Source: Microtetraspora malaysiensis (GTDB lineage: Bacteria > Actinomycetota > Actinomycetes > Streptosporangiales > Streptosporangiaceae). From it: a stretch of 64,000 bases of DNA. The stretch lies in the NCBI RefSeq assembly GCF_001528665.1, contig NZ_BBYJ01000048.1, forward strand, positions 86,574 to 150,573, read 5' to 3'. This document shows, piece by piece, positions 8,413 through 17,142 of the stretch (positions are counted from its first letter, which is position 1; each line of letters begins with the position of its first letter). Below the pieces are notes generated by a model that saw only the letters and a list, made by a program, of their open reading frames with translations, was not told the origin of the DNA and did no database searches. The translations under genes and the position numbers were made by a program.

Positions 8413-8652
8413 TCATCGACGGGGAGTGGAGCGAGACCTCCGGAGCCTGGCCCGGATGATCCTTATTGCACCTCCGGTGAGCACGAGCCCGGTCACGAGG
8501 CAGGTGAGCAATGCGGCGAAGTCCAGCCAGTCATCGCCCGTCAGCGCATTGTCCACCACGACGAGGATGCACATTGGCAGCCCCAAACAGATCAGCCAGA
8601 GCTTTTCGCCCTCGTGGGGATCTCGATCGGGTGCGGCCGGGGGGTTGGTCAC
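8413..8652 (-). CDS. Small two-TM membrane protein, unknown
   Basis: From a possible GTG at 8652 the frame encodes about 79 residues: a hydrophilic start, two hydrophobic stretches (LWLICLGLPMCILVVV and FAALLTCLVTGLVLTGGA) and an Arg-rich tail. This is a plausible tiny inner-membrane protein with a positive-inside C-terminus. No ribosome-binding site is obvious, and the frame is open further upstream without clear coding character, so the start is uncertain. No family is recognised. It lies just inside the left end of the element. Confidence 0.4.
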   Translation of the reverse strand: MTNPPAAPDRDPHEGEKLWLICLGLPMCILVVVDNALTGDDWLDFAALLTCLVTGLVLTGGAIRIIRARLRRSRSTPRR

Positions 8653-9074
8653 GTTTTCAATGTACCGGCGATACTCCGGCAAGTCGTGGGCGCGGACGCC
8701 CACTTTCCCCTGACTTCCTGCTTGCAAAGACGTATGCCGATCTTGCTCGACCTGCGTTCTTGCTGCTCGTGCCGCTGATCGCGTTCCCCGTGAGTCCCCG
8801 CCATTCCGCCTTGATCGCCGTCCCACGCAACGGGCACGGCACACCTTCTGATCCGTAGGTCCCCAAACGGTCTCCAGGACCATTCAGCTCGTTCGCCGTG
8901 CTGCTCGTCAGGACCCCGGTCGTTCAGATCCGTTCGGCTCAGTTTATGATCGTCCGCTTAGGTGGCTCCCAAGGTGGCTCCCGAAATGCGATCGACTTCT
9001 CCGACGTCACCTCGACATACTCGTATTCCTTGCGAGCCGTCCCTCTCCTCGCTGCCAGCCAAGAAGGGAAGGAC
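8653..9074. other. Stretch without a supported gene
   Basis: No convincing reading frame. It contains a 10-base direct repeat GGTGGCTCCC at 8961-8970 and 8973-8982 and probably the promoter of the HEAT-repeat gene. Nothing else is recognised. Confidence 0.4.
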
Positions 9075-9911
9075 ATGCCGACACCATCGATCCCCAGTAG
9101 CCAGCTCGCCGAGCTGCTCGACTGGGATGAGACATCCTCTCAAGAGCATTTCGACGCCATGGACAGGTTGTTCGAATCGATCTCTGACCCTGAAGAGGTC
9201 ATAGCCCTGACTCAGGCCTGGTGGGCTGATCCTGATGAGAGGGTGCAGGCGCTCGGATTCGACCTGCTTGCGGTTCAGGCACTCAACTTCTGCTGGCACG
9301 TTTCGCCCCTGATCGAAGCGGCGGATGCCCTTCCATTGGACAGGACACATAAGCACGTGCGCGCGGCCACCGCCCATGCACTCGCCACCATCTGCGACGA
9401 CGAACGTGTCCTGGGTCCGCTCTTACGCTTCGCTGCCGACCCGGACGCGGATATCCGCTGGCAGGTGGCGCGTGGGATTCCAGTCGGCGCCGACCCACTG
9501 CCCGAGGATGCGGTGCGGGTACTGCTGGCGTTGATGCGTGATCCGGATGCCGAGGTGCGGGACTGGGCCACCATGATGCTGGGCAGTCGCGCCGAGAACG
9601 ACACCAAGGAGATCCGGGACGCCTTCGTCGAGCGTCTGGACGATCCAGGCGCGAATACGGCTGGTGAGGCCGCGGTGGCACTGGCGATACGGCGTGACCC
9701 CCGGGTTCTGCCCACGTTGAAACGCGTGCTCGCCACCCCGGATGTGGGCAACCTCTACGTCGAAGCTGCGGCGGAGCTGGGTGACCCGGAACTTCTGCCA
9801 CTCCTGGAAGGGCTCAAGACCGACGGCTGGCAGGACGATGACGAGCAGCGACCCCAAGTTCTTGATCAAGCTCTACAAGCATGCGCGTCGCGTCCGGCCT
9901 CGCTCGCCTGA
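9075..9911 (+). CDS. HEAT-repeat domain protein
   Basis: A 278-residue protein starting MPTPSIPSS at 9075 behind GGGAAGGA. It is made of tandem two-helix repeats with the HEAT/PBS-lyase pattern: VRAATAHALATICDD, DPDADIRWQVARGI, DPDAEVRDWATMMLGS, NTAGEAAVALAIRRDP and LYVEAAAELGDPELLPLLEG. Such alpha-solenoids act as protein-binding scaffolds. Stand-alone copies are common in actinomycete accessory DNA and some have been proposed as toxin-immunity proteins; nothing here shows a partner toxin. It is cargo of the integrative element. Confidence 0.75.
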   Translation: MPTPSIPSSQLAELLDWDETSSQEHFDAMDRLFESISDPEEVIALTQAWWADPDERVQALGFDLLAVQALNFCWHVSPLIEAADALPLDRTHKHVRAATAHALATICDDERVLGPLLRFAADPDADIRWQVARGIPVGADPLPEDAVRVLLALMRDPDAEVRDWATMMLGSRAENDTKEIRDAFVERLDDPGANTAGEAAVALAIRRDPRVLPTLKRVLATPDVGNLYVEAAAELGDPELLPLLEGLKTDGWQDDDEQRPQVLDQALQACASRPASLA

Positions 9912-10312
9912 TCTCTGCGCCCGCCCGAGCGAGAAATCGGTAACCTGCTCCGGCATGTCCGCCAAACCGCATTAGCAGCTCGGATCATGGCCGTCCCGAT
10001 CAGTTCCACCTGGACCAACACCGCTCGCCGGTGCTCCTGGAACGGCCTGGGACGGCGGGGAACTGCAACTAGAGCGGGCTCGTGACCTGCGCGGACGCGC
10101 ACACCTTGCCCCCGCGCATCCCGTATGCCGTTGACCCATCGCGCAGCGGCAGCGGGCTGGCGACGGAGGGGCAAGCCCGTCTTCGTGTGTACGTTAGCCG
10201 GTCGCCGTTCCTCGGCAATTGGACGCCAAGGGTCACAGACGGGCTTGAGCCGTAGGAGTCGGTCTGCTGGGCTTGCCTGGGTCGATGGCAGCAGGGATGC
10301 ACGGGCACCCAC
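9912..10312. other. Intergenic stretch before the IS1380 element
   Basis: No supported gene. A 10-base inverted repeat AAGCCCGTCT / AGACGGGCTT sits at 10173-10182 and 10237-10246. Its distance from the HEAT-repeat gene makes a terminator role uncertain. Confidence 0.35.
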
Positions 10313-12092
10313 CTCAGCCTGAATGCGCCGCGTGATTTCTTGTGATCGATTCCTGGTCCAATTCGGTCGCGAGGGCCGTTGCGCCAGGTGAAGCGCTGTT
10401 TCCAGGCATCGGAGAGCCGCTGCGCGCGGGCCGCAGCCTGTCCACGTGTCCAAAGGCTCGGGGCGGGGGTTCATGCGCCGGTGGCGCCGGTGGCGCGAGT
10501 GGCGCGGGTGGCCGTGGGGGTCGCGGTGGTGCGGGCAGTGACCGAGGGCATTCGGGCTGGTCAGGCCGCTTGCGCGGGCGGTGGATCATGGACGGCGTCG
10601 AAGACGTTCATCCACGCGGCCTGCCAGCGCCAATGTCGTGGCAGGTGGAGAGTGATGTGACCGTGTCCGTGCCGGGCCAGGCGGGCGGGGACAGCAACCA
10701 ACCGGCGGCGGAGCGTGGCACCACGTGCCCTGGCGTGGACGGGACCGGCCAGGCAGCCGGTCGCGCGCAGCAGGTTGTGGGTGATCGCGGCGCAGGTCAG
10801 CCACGCGGCGTTCGCGGCGAAGTCACCTGAGGGAAGGTGCGCGAGCGGGCCGCAGACCAGATCGGCGAAGACCTGCTCGACGATCGCGTGGTCACGATGC
10901 TGTTCCTCGGCCTGGACCAGGTGGAACGGGCTGTCGGTGAAGACCGCGTGGTACCGGTATGAGCTGAACAGCTCGTCCTGGCCGCCCGCGGCCTGCGGGT
11001 TGAGCCGTTTGACCCGGCGCACGATCAGCCGTGCCGTGACCGCCCGGCCATTCTTCGAGGCGAAGGCCGTATAGCGGGTCTCGGCGATCTCAGCGTCGGG
11101 CACCCAGCAGCCGGCCTGCTCATCGAAGATCGCGTTCGGATACTCGATCGGCTGCCAGGCGTCACCGTCGATGGCGGCGATCGCTGCTTTGATCTTGGGG
11201 TCCATCTTCGCGGTGACCGAGAAGCGCGCGCCCGCGCGGCGGCAGGCGGCGATCACGCCCGCCGCATAGAACGCCGAATCTCCGCGCACCAGGAGGATGC
11301 CAGTGGCGCCCACCGCCCGCGCAGCGCTGATCGACTCGGCCACGAACGATTCCGCGCCACGGGCTGAGCCTGCTTTCCCGCCGCGTAACCGGGTGCCGGT
11401 GATGACCGGCGCGGCCAGCGGCGTCGACAAGGTCGAGGCCAGCACGTTCAACCCGCGCACCAGCACGCTCTTGCCCTGGATCTTCGTGTGCCCGAACCCG
11501 GAACCCTGCTTCGCGTATCCGTAGGTCCGTTTCTGCATCGAGTCCACGTCCAGGAACGCCACCGTGCCGGCTCCCGCCAGTAGCGGCGTGCGCGCGGCCA
11601 GCCGGGCCACCAGCATCCGGGAGACCTTCTCGATCTGGCGGACGTTTCCCCACTTCAGGCTGCGCAGGAACGAGCCGAGGGTGGACGGGGCGCGGATACC
11701 GTCAAACAGCTTGTCCATGCCACCGTGCCGTAACGCGTCCAGATCGGCGATGGAGTCGGCCCCGGCGGCCATCCCGGCCACGATCGAGCTGATTTTCGCT
11801 GCTGCGTTGACGCCGAGCCGGTCGGCGATTGCGACGTGCTCGTCGATGAGTCCGCCCAGGTCGCAGCGCTCGGCCAGCCGCATGACCGGCTCCAGCCCGG
11901 CGTAGGCGACGAGGTGCTCGTCATCGAAGCTCGCATGGGTCTTGCCGGGAGCGTGGAACAATTGCACGTGAGAGGTGTCCTCTCGGTTTGGGTGACGGAA
12001 GCGTGAAGAACTCCCATCATCCCAGGTCGGAGGGCACCTTCTCTCATTTCACGGCAATAAGGTCAGAATCGGCTCGGTGCATCCAGGCTCAG
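10313..12092 (-). mobile_element. IS1380-family insertion sequence with target duplication
   Basis: The element spans 10318-12087 (1,770 bp). Its ends form imperfect inverted repeats: CCTGAATGCGCCGCG on the left, and CCTGGATGCACCGAG when the right end is read inward (12/15). The 5-base sequence CTCAG flanks it on both sides (10313-10317 and 12088-12092), as expected for the short target duplication made by this family. Matching flanks and an uninterrupted transposase indicate a fairly recent insertion into the older element. Confidence 0.85.
10561..11967 (-). CDS. IS1380-family transposase
   Basis: A 468-residue DDE transposase of normal length for IS1380 elements, uninterrupted. Landmarks are the N-terminal FDDEHLVAYAGLEPVMRLAE, the first acidic block TVAFLDVDSMQKRTYGYAK (about 150), LLVRGDSAFY around the second Asp (about 225), and the basic C-terminal region HARARGATLRRRL near the end. 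The start at 11967 is the first Met of this conserved opening. It occupies almost all of the IS and is probably functional. Confidence 0.9.
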   Translation of the reverse strand: MQLFHAPGKTHASFDDEHLVAYAGLEPVMRLAERCDLGGLIDEHVAIADRLGVNAAAKISSIVAGMAAGADSIADLDALRHGGMDKLFDGIRAPSTLGSFLRSLKWGNVRQIEKVSRMLVARLAARTPLLAGAGTVAFLDVDSMQKRTYGYAKQGSGFGHTKIQGKSVLVRGLNVLASTLSTPLAAPVITGTRLRGGKAGSARGAESFVAESISAARAVGATGILLVRGDSAFYAAGVIAACRRAGARFSVTAKMDPKIKAAIAAIDGDAWQPIEYPNAIFDEQAGCWVPDAEIAETRYTAFASKNGRAVTARLIVRRVKRLNPQAAGGQDELFSSYRYHAVFTDSPFHLVQAEEQHRDHAIVEQVFADLVCGPLAHLPSGDFAANAAWLTCAAITHNLLRATGCLAGPVHARARGATLRRRLVAVPARLARHGHGHITLHLPRHWRWQAAWMNVFDAVHDPPPAQAA

Positions 12093-12175
12093 CCACATGC
12101 GGCCCGCGCCCTCCAGCTCCGTGGCATCCCGGAGTCGGAGTGCCCCCGCCGGAGGCGCCTTAACTTAATGGCGGT

Positions 12176-12877
12176 TCAGTATCGGCGCCAGATGCGGTGG
12201 GTCTCAAGCGCGTCGGAGAGTTTCTGGGCCGCTTCCGGTGAGCTGGCGGAGAAGAATCCGCGCTCCAGGATCGTCGCAGGCGCTGAGCCCCTGATCCAGT
12301 TGTCCAGGAGCGCATACCACTCGGTGTCGTGGGCGACGCTAACGGTGAAATCGTGCATGAGCCACGCCATGTGACGGGCCGCCGCCTCGGTGGTGTTCGA
12401 TTCCCACTCGGCCAGGTAGGGAGGTAGGTCCAGCTCCAGAGTGTCAGCGATGATCTCGAGCATCGTCATGGCGTCGACGTCGCGTGGATAGTGGTTCAGG
12501 GTGTGCCGCCACCATGCGTCGATGGTGGCGATGACGGCTTCCTGCTCGGTCTTTCTCCAGCTGTGCCACCTGACGCCGAGTCGCAGCATCAAGGAGGGGG
12601 CGTGCAGGCCGTCGAGCTCTTCGAGGATGAGCAGCTCCATTAACCGGGGCAGGTAGTGCTTGAACTCCTCGACATCTCCCCATGTGTTCAGGCCATTCCA
12701 GGCATAGGGCTCCAGCGCAGATGCAGTGAGCATCCGAAGTGGTGCGGCATGCGCCGCGCGAACCCGCTCAGCTGACACACAGTGGTCACACACGTCGGTC
12801 TTGGCGGGAAGCGGGTACCGGGAGAAGGCCGCGTAGAGAGCGTCCAACGCACGGTCGAGATCAGGCGGCGTGTCCAT
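12176..12877 (-). CDS. Conserved hypothetical protein, 233 aa
   Basis: A soluble 233-residue protein, acidic and helix-rich, with CDHCVS at residues 30-35 followed by AERVRAAHAAPLRMLTASAL. Many Trp residues (WGDVEEFKHYLPRLMELL, RWHSWRKTEQE, AWWRHTLNHY, DTEWYALLDNW) give it the look of small proteins found near polymorphic-toxin and phage cargo. No catalytic motif is visible, and one Cys-x-x-Cys pair is not enough for a zinc site. Function unknown. It lies 84 bp from the IS1380 right end, transcribed leftward. Confidence 0.6.
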   Translation of the reverse strand: MDTPPDLDRALDALYAAFSRYPLPAKTDVCDHCVSAERVRAAHAAPLRMLTASALEPYAWNGLNTWGDVEEFKHYLPRLMELLILEELDGLHAPSLMLRLGVRWHSWRKTEQEAVIATIDAWWRHTLNHYPRDVDAMTMLEIIADTLELDLPPYLAEWESNTTEAAARHMAWLMHDFTVSVAHDTEWYALLDNWIRGSAPATILERGFFSASSPEAAQKLSDALETHRIWRRY

Positions 12878-13197
12878 GCTCGGATGCTAATGCGCGGCTG
12901 CTGTGGGGCTGGGAGCTTTTCCGCTCGTTGAGTGGAGTGGTAGGCATCACCGTGCGCGAGGGGAGACCTGAGGCAGATCAGCAAGTACGCGATGGGTACG
13001 CGGCCCGAGCTGCCGGCCGCCGGGACCGGCCCCCAGGCCGCACGCCCGGCCGCCGAGCGGGCGCAGGGCCGCGAGGCGGCGCGGAGCGCCGCCCTTGATC
13101 CCTAAAAGCACAATTCGGCAATCATCATTGATACATATCCGACCGAACGGAGGCCGGTTATGCCAACCGTTCTAGCGGCCTATGCAACGGCATCGCC
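12878..13197. other. Stretch with a possible 3' coding remnant
   Basis: On the plus strand a frame ending at about 13104 reads LRQISKYAMGTRPELPAAG followed by an Ala/Arg-rich tail. It looks like the end of a truncated gene, but no family is recognised. From about 13100 the base composition drops to markedly lower GC than the rest of the window, which suggests foreign DNA joined here. Confidence 0.3.
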
Positions 13198-13535
13198 TCA
13201 ATGCCTCGTCGGGTGACCGTTTGCGTCATTAATGAAATCCAAAACCTTTTTGATATGGCGCTCAAGCGCTCTGTCTATCTTGTCAATTGACCAGAGGCGA
13301 CAGACGGCGCGAACAATTCGGATCTTGTCCACAGCTCCCTTCCATTCGGGAGAGAAGGCACCCAAGGGGTTGACCCACTGTTCCCCCTTCCACGCAAGGG
13401 TCCGGGAGTGAACGGCTGCTACAGCTGCGGAGAGTATGTCAGTAGGGACATAATTCTCGATAGTGTATCCATCGGCGATCCATGCGAATCCGGGATACGC
13501 CTCATTGTCAAACTCATTCCGAATCCGCTTCTTGG
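13198..13535 (-). pseudogene. C-terminal remnant of an AAA/OLD-type ATPase
   Basis: Read leftward, about 112 residues are open: KRIRNEFDNEAYPGFAWIA, then GYTIENYVPTDILSAAV, DKIRIVRAVCRLW and IKKVLDFINDANGH before a TGA at 13198-13200. The GYTIENYVP...ILSAAV pattern resembles the closing part of stand-alone AAA ATPases with a TOPRIM-like domain (OLD-like). Some of that group act in phage defence. The gene is cut at its 5' side by the ISAs1 left end near 13536, so only the tail is left. Codon use is less GC-rich than the neighbours. The family call is from memory of this tail. Confidence 0.5.
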
Positions 13536-14710
13536 CAGGGCGATTTCAAAGTCGGGCCGCGTGATCGCGAGCTGTAACGTTACGTAGCGATCAAGCGAAG
13601 GGCCCGCATGGGATCGCGGCCGATGGATTGCACGGTACGGGTGATCTCGGTGACACCGGTACGGCGGATCAGGCTCAACGCGAGATTGCGTAGGGTGGCC
13701 ATGACCTGCGGGCCGTTCCCCGTGTAGGCCTGACGGGCGTCTTCGTCCCAGACGGTGTCGCGGCAGCGGTGCTCGAGGTTCTCCACGCCCCAGTGGCCGC
13801 GGGTGTACCGGTCGAGCCCGACCGCGTCCAGTCGGTCAGCGGCGCGGCTGGTGACGACGATCGCGAACTCTTTGGTCAACGGCTGGCCATCCAGAGCGAG
13901 AACGTCGCGGCGGATGCAGCCGAGTTGGTTGGCGAAAGGCAGGTCGAGACCGTTCACCGAGGTGGCGTCGGTGACCCAGGTGCTCCACCGGTTGATCCGC
14001 CCGTGCCCGCGCGTCGTGGTGACGTGCTGGGGCGGTCCGCTGGTGAGCATCCGTGTACATGCGGCGATGGCCGCTTTGAGCAGGTTCGGCCGGTTGCCCT
14101 TGATCGTGAGAAGGTAGTCGGCCTTCTTGGCTTCGACGATGTAGCGGGCGGTGTCGTCGCGGGTGTGTGCGGCGTCTGCGGTGATCAATGCTCCTTGCAG
14201 ATCCATCGGGTCCAGCAGGGCATCGACCTGGGTGATCTCGTTGGTGCCGGTGGGGACGCGGACCTGGCCGAGCACGGTGCCGTGTTCGTGCAGCATCGCG
14301 GAGAACAGGGTGAGTTTCCCGTCCTGGTTCCAGGAGCCGCGCAGGACTTTCCCGTCAATGGCGACCGCCCATGTGCTGGTGTCGCCGGTGGTGTGCGCGC
14401 GGAGCCAGGTGCCGACGTGGAGGTCCAGTTCAGCGGCGTCGATGTCAAGAAGGATGCGGTACAGGGTGCTGCTGCTGGGCGCGAGGTAACGGCGCCGGCT
14501 CGGGCAGTAGCGGGCTCCGGCCAGCCACAGCAGATCTTGCGGCAAGTCGGCTGCGTGATCGCCCATCTCCCTGTGGTTCCTTGCTCCGGCCAGGGTGGTG
14601 ATCGCCGCAACAGCCAAGATGGCGGGCAAGGGGTGTCGTACACCGCGCGGGTCACGAGGGTCATCGATCTGCGCCAGCATCGCGAGCAGCCCGGGCATCG
14701 GCTCCGGGTG
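13536..14710 (-). mobile_element. Truncated ISAs1-family element
   Basis: The left end CAGGGCGATTTCAAAGTCGG (13536-13555) has the look of an ISAs1 terminal repeat. No matching inverted copy is found near the other end, where the sequence passes directly into the rep remnant around 14700-14710. The element therefore lost its transposase-start end together with the 5' part of rep, probably in one deletion. Confidence 0.65.
13580..14698 (-). CDS. ISAs1-family transposase
   Basis: From the Met at 14698 the frame gives 372 residues: LLAMLAQIDDPRDPRGVRH, the N-terminal HPLPAILAVAAI block, WAVAIDGKVLRGS around the first catalytic Asp, ALITADAAHT around the second and HWGVENLEHRCRDTVWDED around the late Glu/Asp. 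This is the DDE_Tnp_ISAS1 layout. The frame stays open upstream into sequence that is antisense to rep, so the true start may be lost. The catalytic core is whole, but without its right terminal repeat the IS is unlikely to move. Confidence 0.8.
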   Translation of the reverse strand: MPGLLAMLAQIDDPRDPRGVRHPLPAILAVAAITTLAGARNHREMGDHAADLPQDLLWLAGARYCPSRRRYLAPSSSTLYRILLDIDAAELDLHVGTWLRAHTTGDTSTWAVAIDGKVLRGSWNQDGKLTLFSAMLHEHGTVLGQVRVPTGTNEITQVDALLDPMDLQGALITADAAHTRDDTARYIVEAKKADYLLTIKGNRPNLLKAAIAACTRMLTSGPPQHVTTTRGHGRINRWSTWVTDATSVNGLDLPFANQLGCIRRDVLALDGQPLTKEFAIVVTSRAADRLDAVGLDRYTRGHWGVENLEHRCRDTVWDEDARQAYTGNGPQVMATLRNLALSLIRRTGVTEITRTVQSIGRDPMRALRLIAT

Positions 14711-15352
14711 TTGCTCGCCCTCGACCAGCTCGACCAGGACGACGAGGCCGAACCGCTGCATGTGCTGACCTTCGGCCCTCAGCTCGACGTCCAAGGCGTC
14801 CTCGCCGGAACCACCGACGCGGACACCTGCATCCGCTACCTGTCGAAGTACCTGACCAAGTCCATCGGGGACGCGATCGACCCGGACGACTCCGCGCAAC
14901 GGGAGCACGCGGAACGCCTTGGCAACGCCCTCCGCTACGAGCCGTGCTCGCCGACCTGCCCGAACTGGCTCCGGTACGGCGTTCAGCCCAAGGGCGCCAA
15001 GCCGGGCATGATCCCCGGCCGGTGCCGGGGCAAGGCGCACAAGCCCGAACACCTCGGCTACGCGGGCCGCCGGGTGCTCGTCTCCCGGAAGTGGTCGAAC
15101 AAGACCCTCACCGAGCACAAGCAGGACCGCCGTACCTGGGTGCTGGAAGCCCTCGGCCTCCCAGACGAGCCCATAGACGCGCACCGCTACGTCTGGCGGC
15201 CGGTCAAGCCCGGTGACCCCGGCCTCGACCCCATCGGCGTCCGGCTCCTGCGCTCGATCCACGAACGCCAGCGATGGCGCAATCACATGGCCCAGCTCCA
15301 GGCCGAAGCAGGCGGACAAGATCTTTCGGCAACAGAAGGGAGGGCGGCATGA
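14711..15352 (+). pseudogene. RepSA-like replication initiator, C-terminal remnant
   Basis: About 213 residues remain: LHVLTFGPQLDVQGVLAG, CIRYLSKYLTKSIGDA, PCSPTCPNWLRYGVQPKGA and GYAGRRVLVSRKWSNKTL. This is the back half of replication initiators of pSAM2-type elements. The N-terminal half is missing; the frame begins at the ISAs1 junction. The 3' end is intact and overlaps the xis start by ATGA, preserving the rep-xis-int operon arrangement. Without its front half it should not initiate replication. Confidence 0.8.
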
Positions 15353-15540
15353 GGAAGAGCGACGAACTGATGACGGTCCCCCAGATCCTCGACGAACTCG
15401 GGGGCGTCTCCCGCCGGACCTTCTACCGGTGGAGGGAGATCGGCAAGGCCCCGGAGGGCTTCAAGCTCCCCAACGGCGAGCTCCGGATCTATCGCAGCGA
15501 ATTCACCGCATGGCTTGAGACTCTTAGGGAGGCGGCGTGA
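15349..15540 (+). CDS. xis: Excisionase-like HTH protein
   Basis: 63 residues with the MerR-like winged-helix excisionase pattern: LMTVPQILDELGGVSRRTFY, RWREIGKAPEGFKLPNGEL and RIYRSEFTAWLETL. It overlaps rep upstream (ATGA) and int downstream (GTGA), the usual coupling in actinomycete integrative elements. It would bend DNA at att arm sites and steer the integrase towards excision. The gene looks intact, although its integrase partner is frameshifted. Confidence 0.85.
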   Translation: MRKSDELMTVPQILDELGGVSRRTFYRWREIGKAPEGFKLPNGELRIYRSEFTAWLETLREAA

Positions 15541-16897
15541 TCACGTCGTACAGCGTGAAGTTCTGGGAGACGCGCCGGAACAAGTCGAGCAAGAAGCCGT
15601 CCTATGAGGTCCGCTGGAAGGTCGGCGGCCGGGAGAAGTCCAAGAGCTTCGGAACCAAGGCACTCGCGGACAATTGGCTTTCCGACCTTCGGCAGGCCGC
15701 CAAGCGTGGCGAAACGTTCGACATGGAGACCGGGCTCCCGGAATCCATGCTCAAGGCGAAGAACGCACGCACCTGGTACGCCTTCGCCGTGGCCTACGTA
15801 GAGACCCGCTGGCCTCACTCCGCGGCCAAGACCCGCGAAGGCTGACAGACGCGCTGTCCAACGTCACCCCCATACTCACCACCGATCGGCCGGGCCGACC
15901 GGATGACGAGACCCTGCGGCGGGCATTGCGTGAGTTCGCGTTCGTCCCGGCCGATCGCCGGCCCCCGCAGACTCCGGAGATCGCGGGCGCGCTGCGCTGG
16001 CTCGAAGCCGCGTCACTCCCTATCAAGGACCTGGAAGACGCCAAGCACACGCGGGCGGCGCTGGAAGCCCTCGCGCTCCTCCTCGACGGCAAAGCGGCTG
16101 CGGCTTCCACCTTCCGGCGCAAGAAGGCCGTGTTCCATCACGCGCTGGAGTACGCGGTAGAGCTGGAAGAGCTTTCGGCAAATCCCCTCGACCGGGTGAA
16201 GCTCCGTAGAACCAAGAGCACCGGCGAGATAGACCGGCGCGTCGTGGTGAACCCGGCCCAGGCTCGGGAACTCCTCGTCGCCGTCACCTACTGCGGGCGG
16301 TCGCGCGGGCCGATGCTGGCAGCCATATTCGCTTGCATGTACTTCGGCGGCCTTCGACCTGCTGAGGCGGCCGGACTCCGCGAAAAGGACTGCCACCTTC
16401 CCAAAGACGGCTGGGGTCTGCTCACCCTGGAAAAGACCGCACCGCAGAGCAACAAGCGGTTCACCGACTCCGGCAAGGGACATGACGAGCGCGGCCTGAA
16501 ACACCGAGACGAGAAGATCACACGGCCGGTGCCCATTCCTCCGGAACTGGTGGGCATCCTCCGCGACCACCTCGACCGGCACGGCGTCGGCGACGATGGG
16601 CGGCTGTTCCGCACGCGGACGGGCGGCGTGATCTCCGGCTCGGCTTACGCGAAGATCTGGAAGGAAGCTCGAACCTACGCGTTCGCACCCGACCAGGTCG
16701 CCTCTCCCCTGGCGGGTAGGCCGTACGACCTGCGGCACGCGGCCGTCTCGCTCTGGCTGAACGCCGGGGTCCACGCCCCAGAAGCCGCGGAACGGGCCGG
16801 TCACGGAATCGACGTCATGCTCAGGGTCTACGCCAAGTGCATCGACGGGCAACGCGATGTGGCCAACCAACGGATCATGGATGCTCTCGTCGCATGA
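15537..16897 (+). pseudogene. int: Tyrosine integrase with a -1 frameshift
   Basis: The N-terminal frame (GTG at 15537, VKFWETRRNKSSKKPSYEVR, the arm-binding domain) stops at 15843-15845. Similarity continues in the next frame from 15842 (LTDALSNVTPIL) to 16897. One lost base, GGCTGA where GGCCTGA is expected, restores a single protein of about 453 residues. The second frame holds the catalytic domain: YFGGLRPAEAAGLRE (first Arg), YDLRHAAVSLWL (His/Arg box), AERAGHG and the nucleophile in RVYAKC. As written, no full-length integrase is made, unless by ribosomal slippage or a sequencing error. It lies 246 bp from the tRNA it targeted. Confidence 0.85.
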
Positions 16898-16918
16898 TCC
16901 AATGCAAGCACGAGAAAA

Positions 16919-16950
16919 CGAAGGGTCTCGGATCACTCCGGGACCCTTCG
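16919..16950 (+). terminator. Terminator after int
   Basis: Inverted repeat CGAAGGGTCTCGG (16919-16931) and CCGGGACCCTTCG (16938-16950), 12 of 13 paired, 22 bp after the int stop. Confidence 0.6.
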
Positions 16951-17018
16951 TCGTACCTTGGGTTCATCCCGCAGACATCTGGAAACCGTCCCTCGACCTG
17001 CGGAAACGTCAGCAATTC

Positions 17019-17038
17019 CATCCCGCGGATATCCCGCG
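17019..17038. promoter_or_regulatory. Candidate integrase/Xis arm-type site, right end
   Basis: CATCCCGCGGATATCCCGCG, 19/20 identical to the copy at 8380-8399 and in the same orientation. A further partial copy CATCCCGC lies about 50 bases upstream. It sits between int and the attachment core. Confidence 0.55.
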
Positions 17039-17106
17039 ATCAGCGACAAACGGTGGCTCTCGGTGGCCTACGGCTGCATGGGCGGCACATGCTGCACCAA
17101 AGCAAA

Positions 17107-17137
17107 AGACCAGGTCACAGGAGATGTGGCCTGGTCT
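17107..17137 (-). terminator. Terminator following tRNA-Arg
   Basis: Arms AGACCAGGTCACA (17107-17119) and TGTGGCCTGGTCT (17125-17137), 12/13 paired, with a T-rich run on the minus strand after the hairpin. It belongs to the element side of the junction, so the element appears to bring its own terminator for the tRNA it reconstitutes. Confidence 0.6.
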
Positions 17138-17142
17138 GGAGA

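Noticed and set aside
8898..8960. tRNA-like sequence with GTTCAGATCC
   Set aside because: No acceptor, D-arm or anticodon stem can be paired around it.
13580..15319. A 579-residue transposase
   Set aside because: Only the part from 14698 leftward is transposase; the rest is the antisense of the rep remnant.
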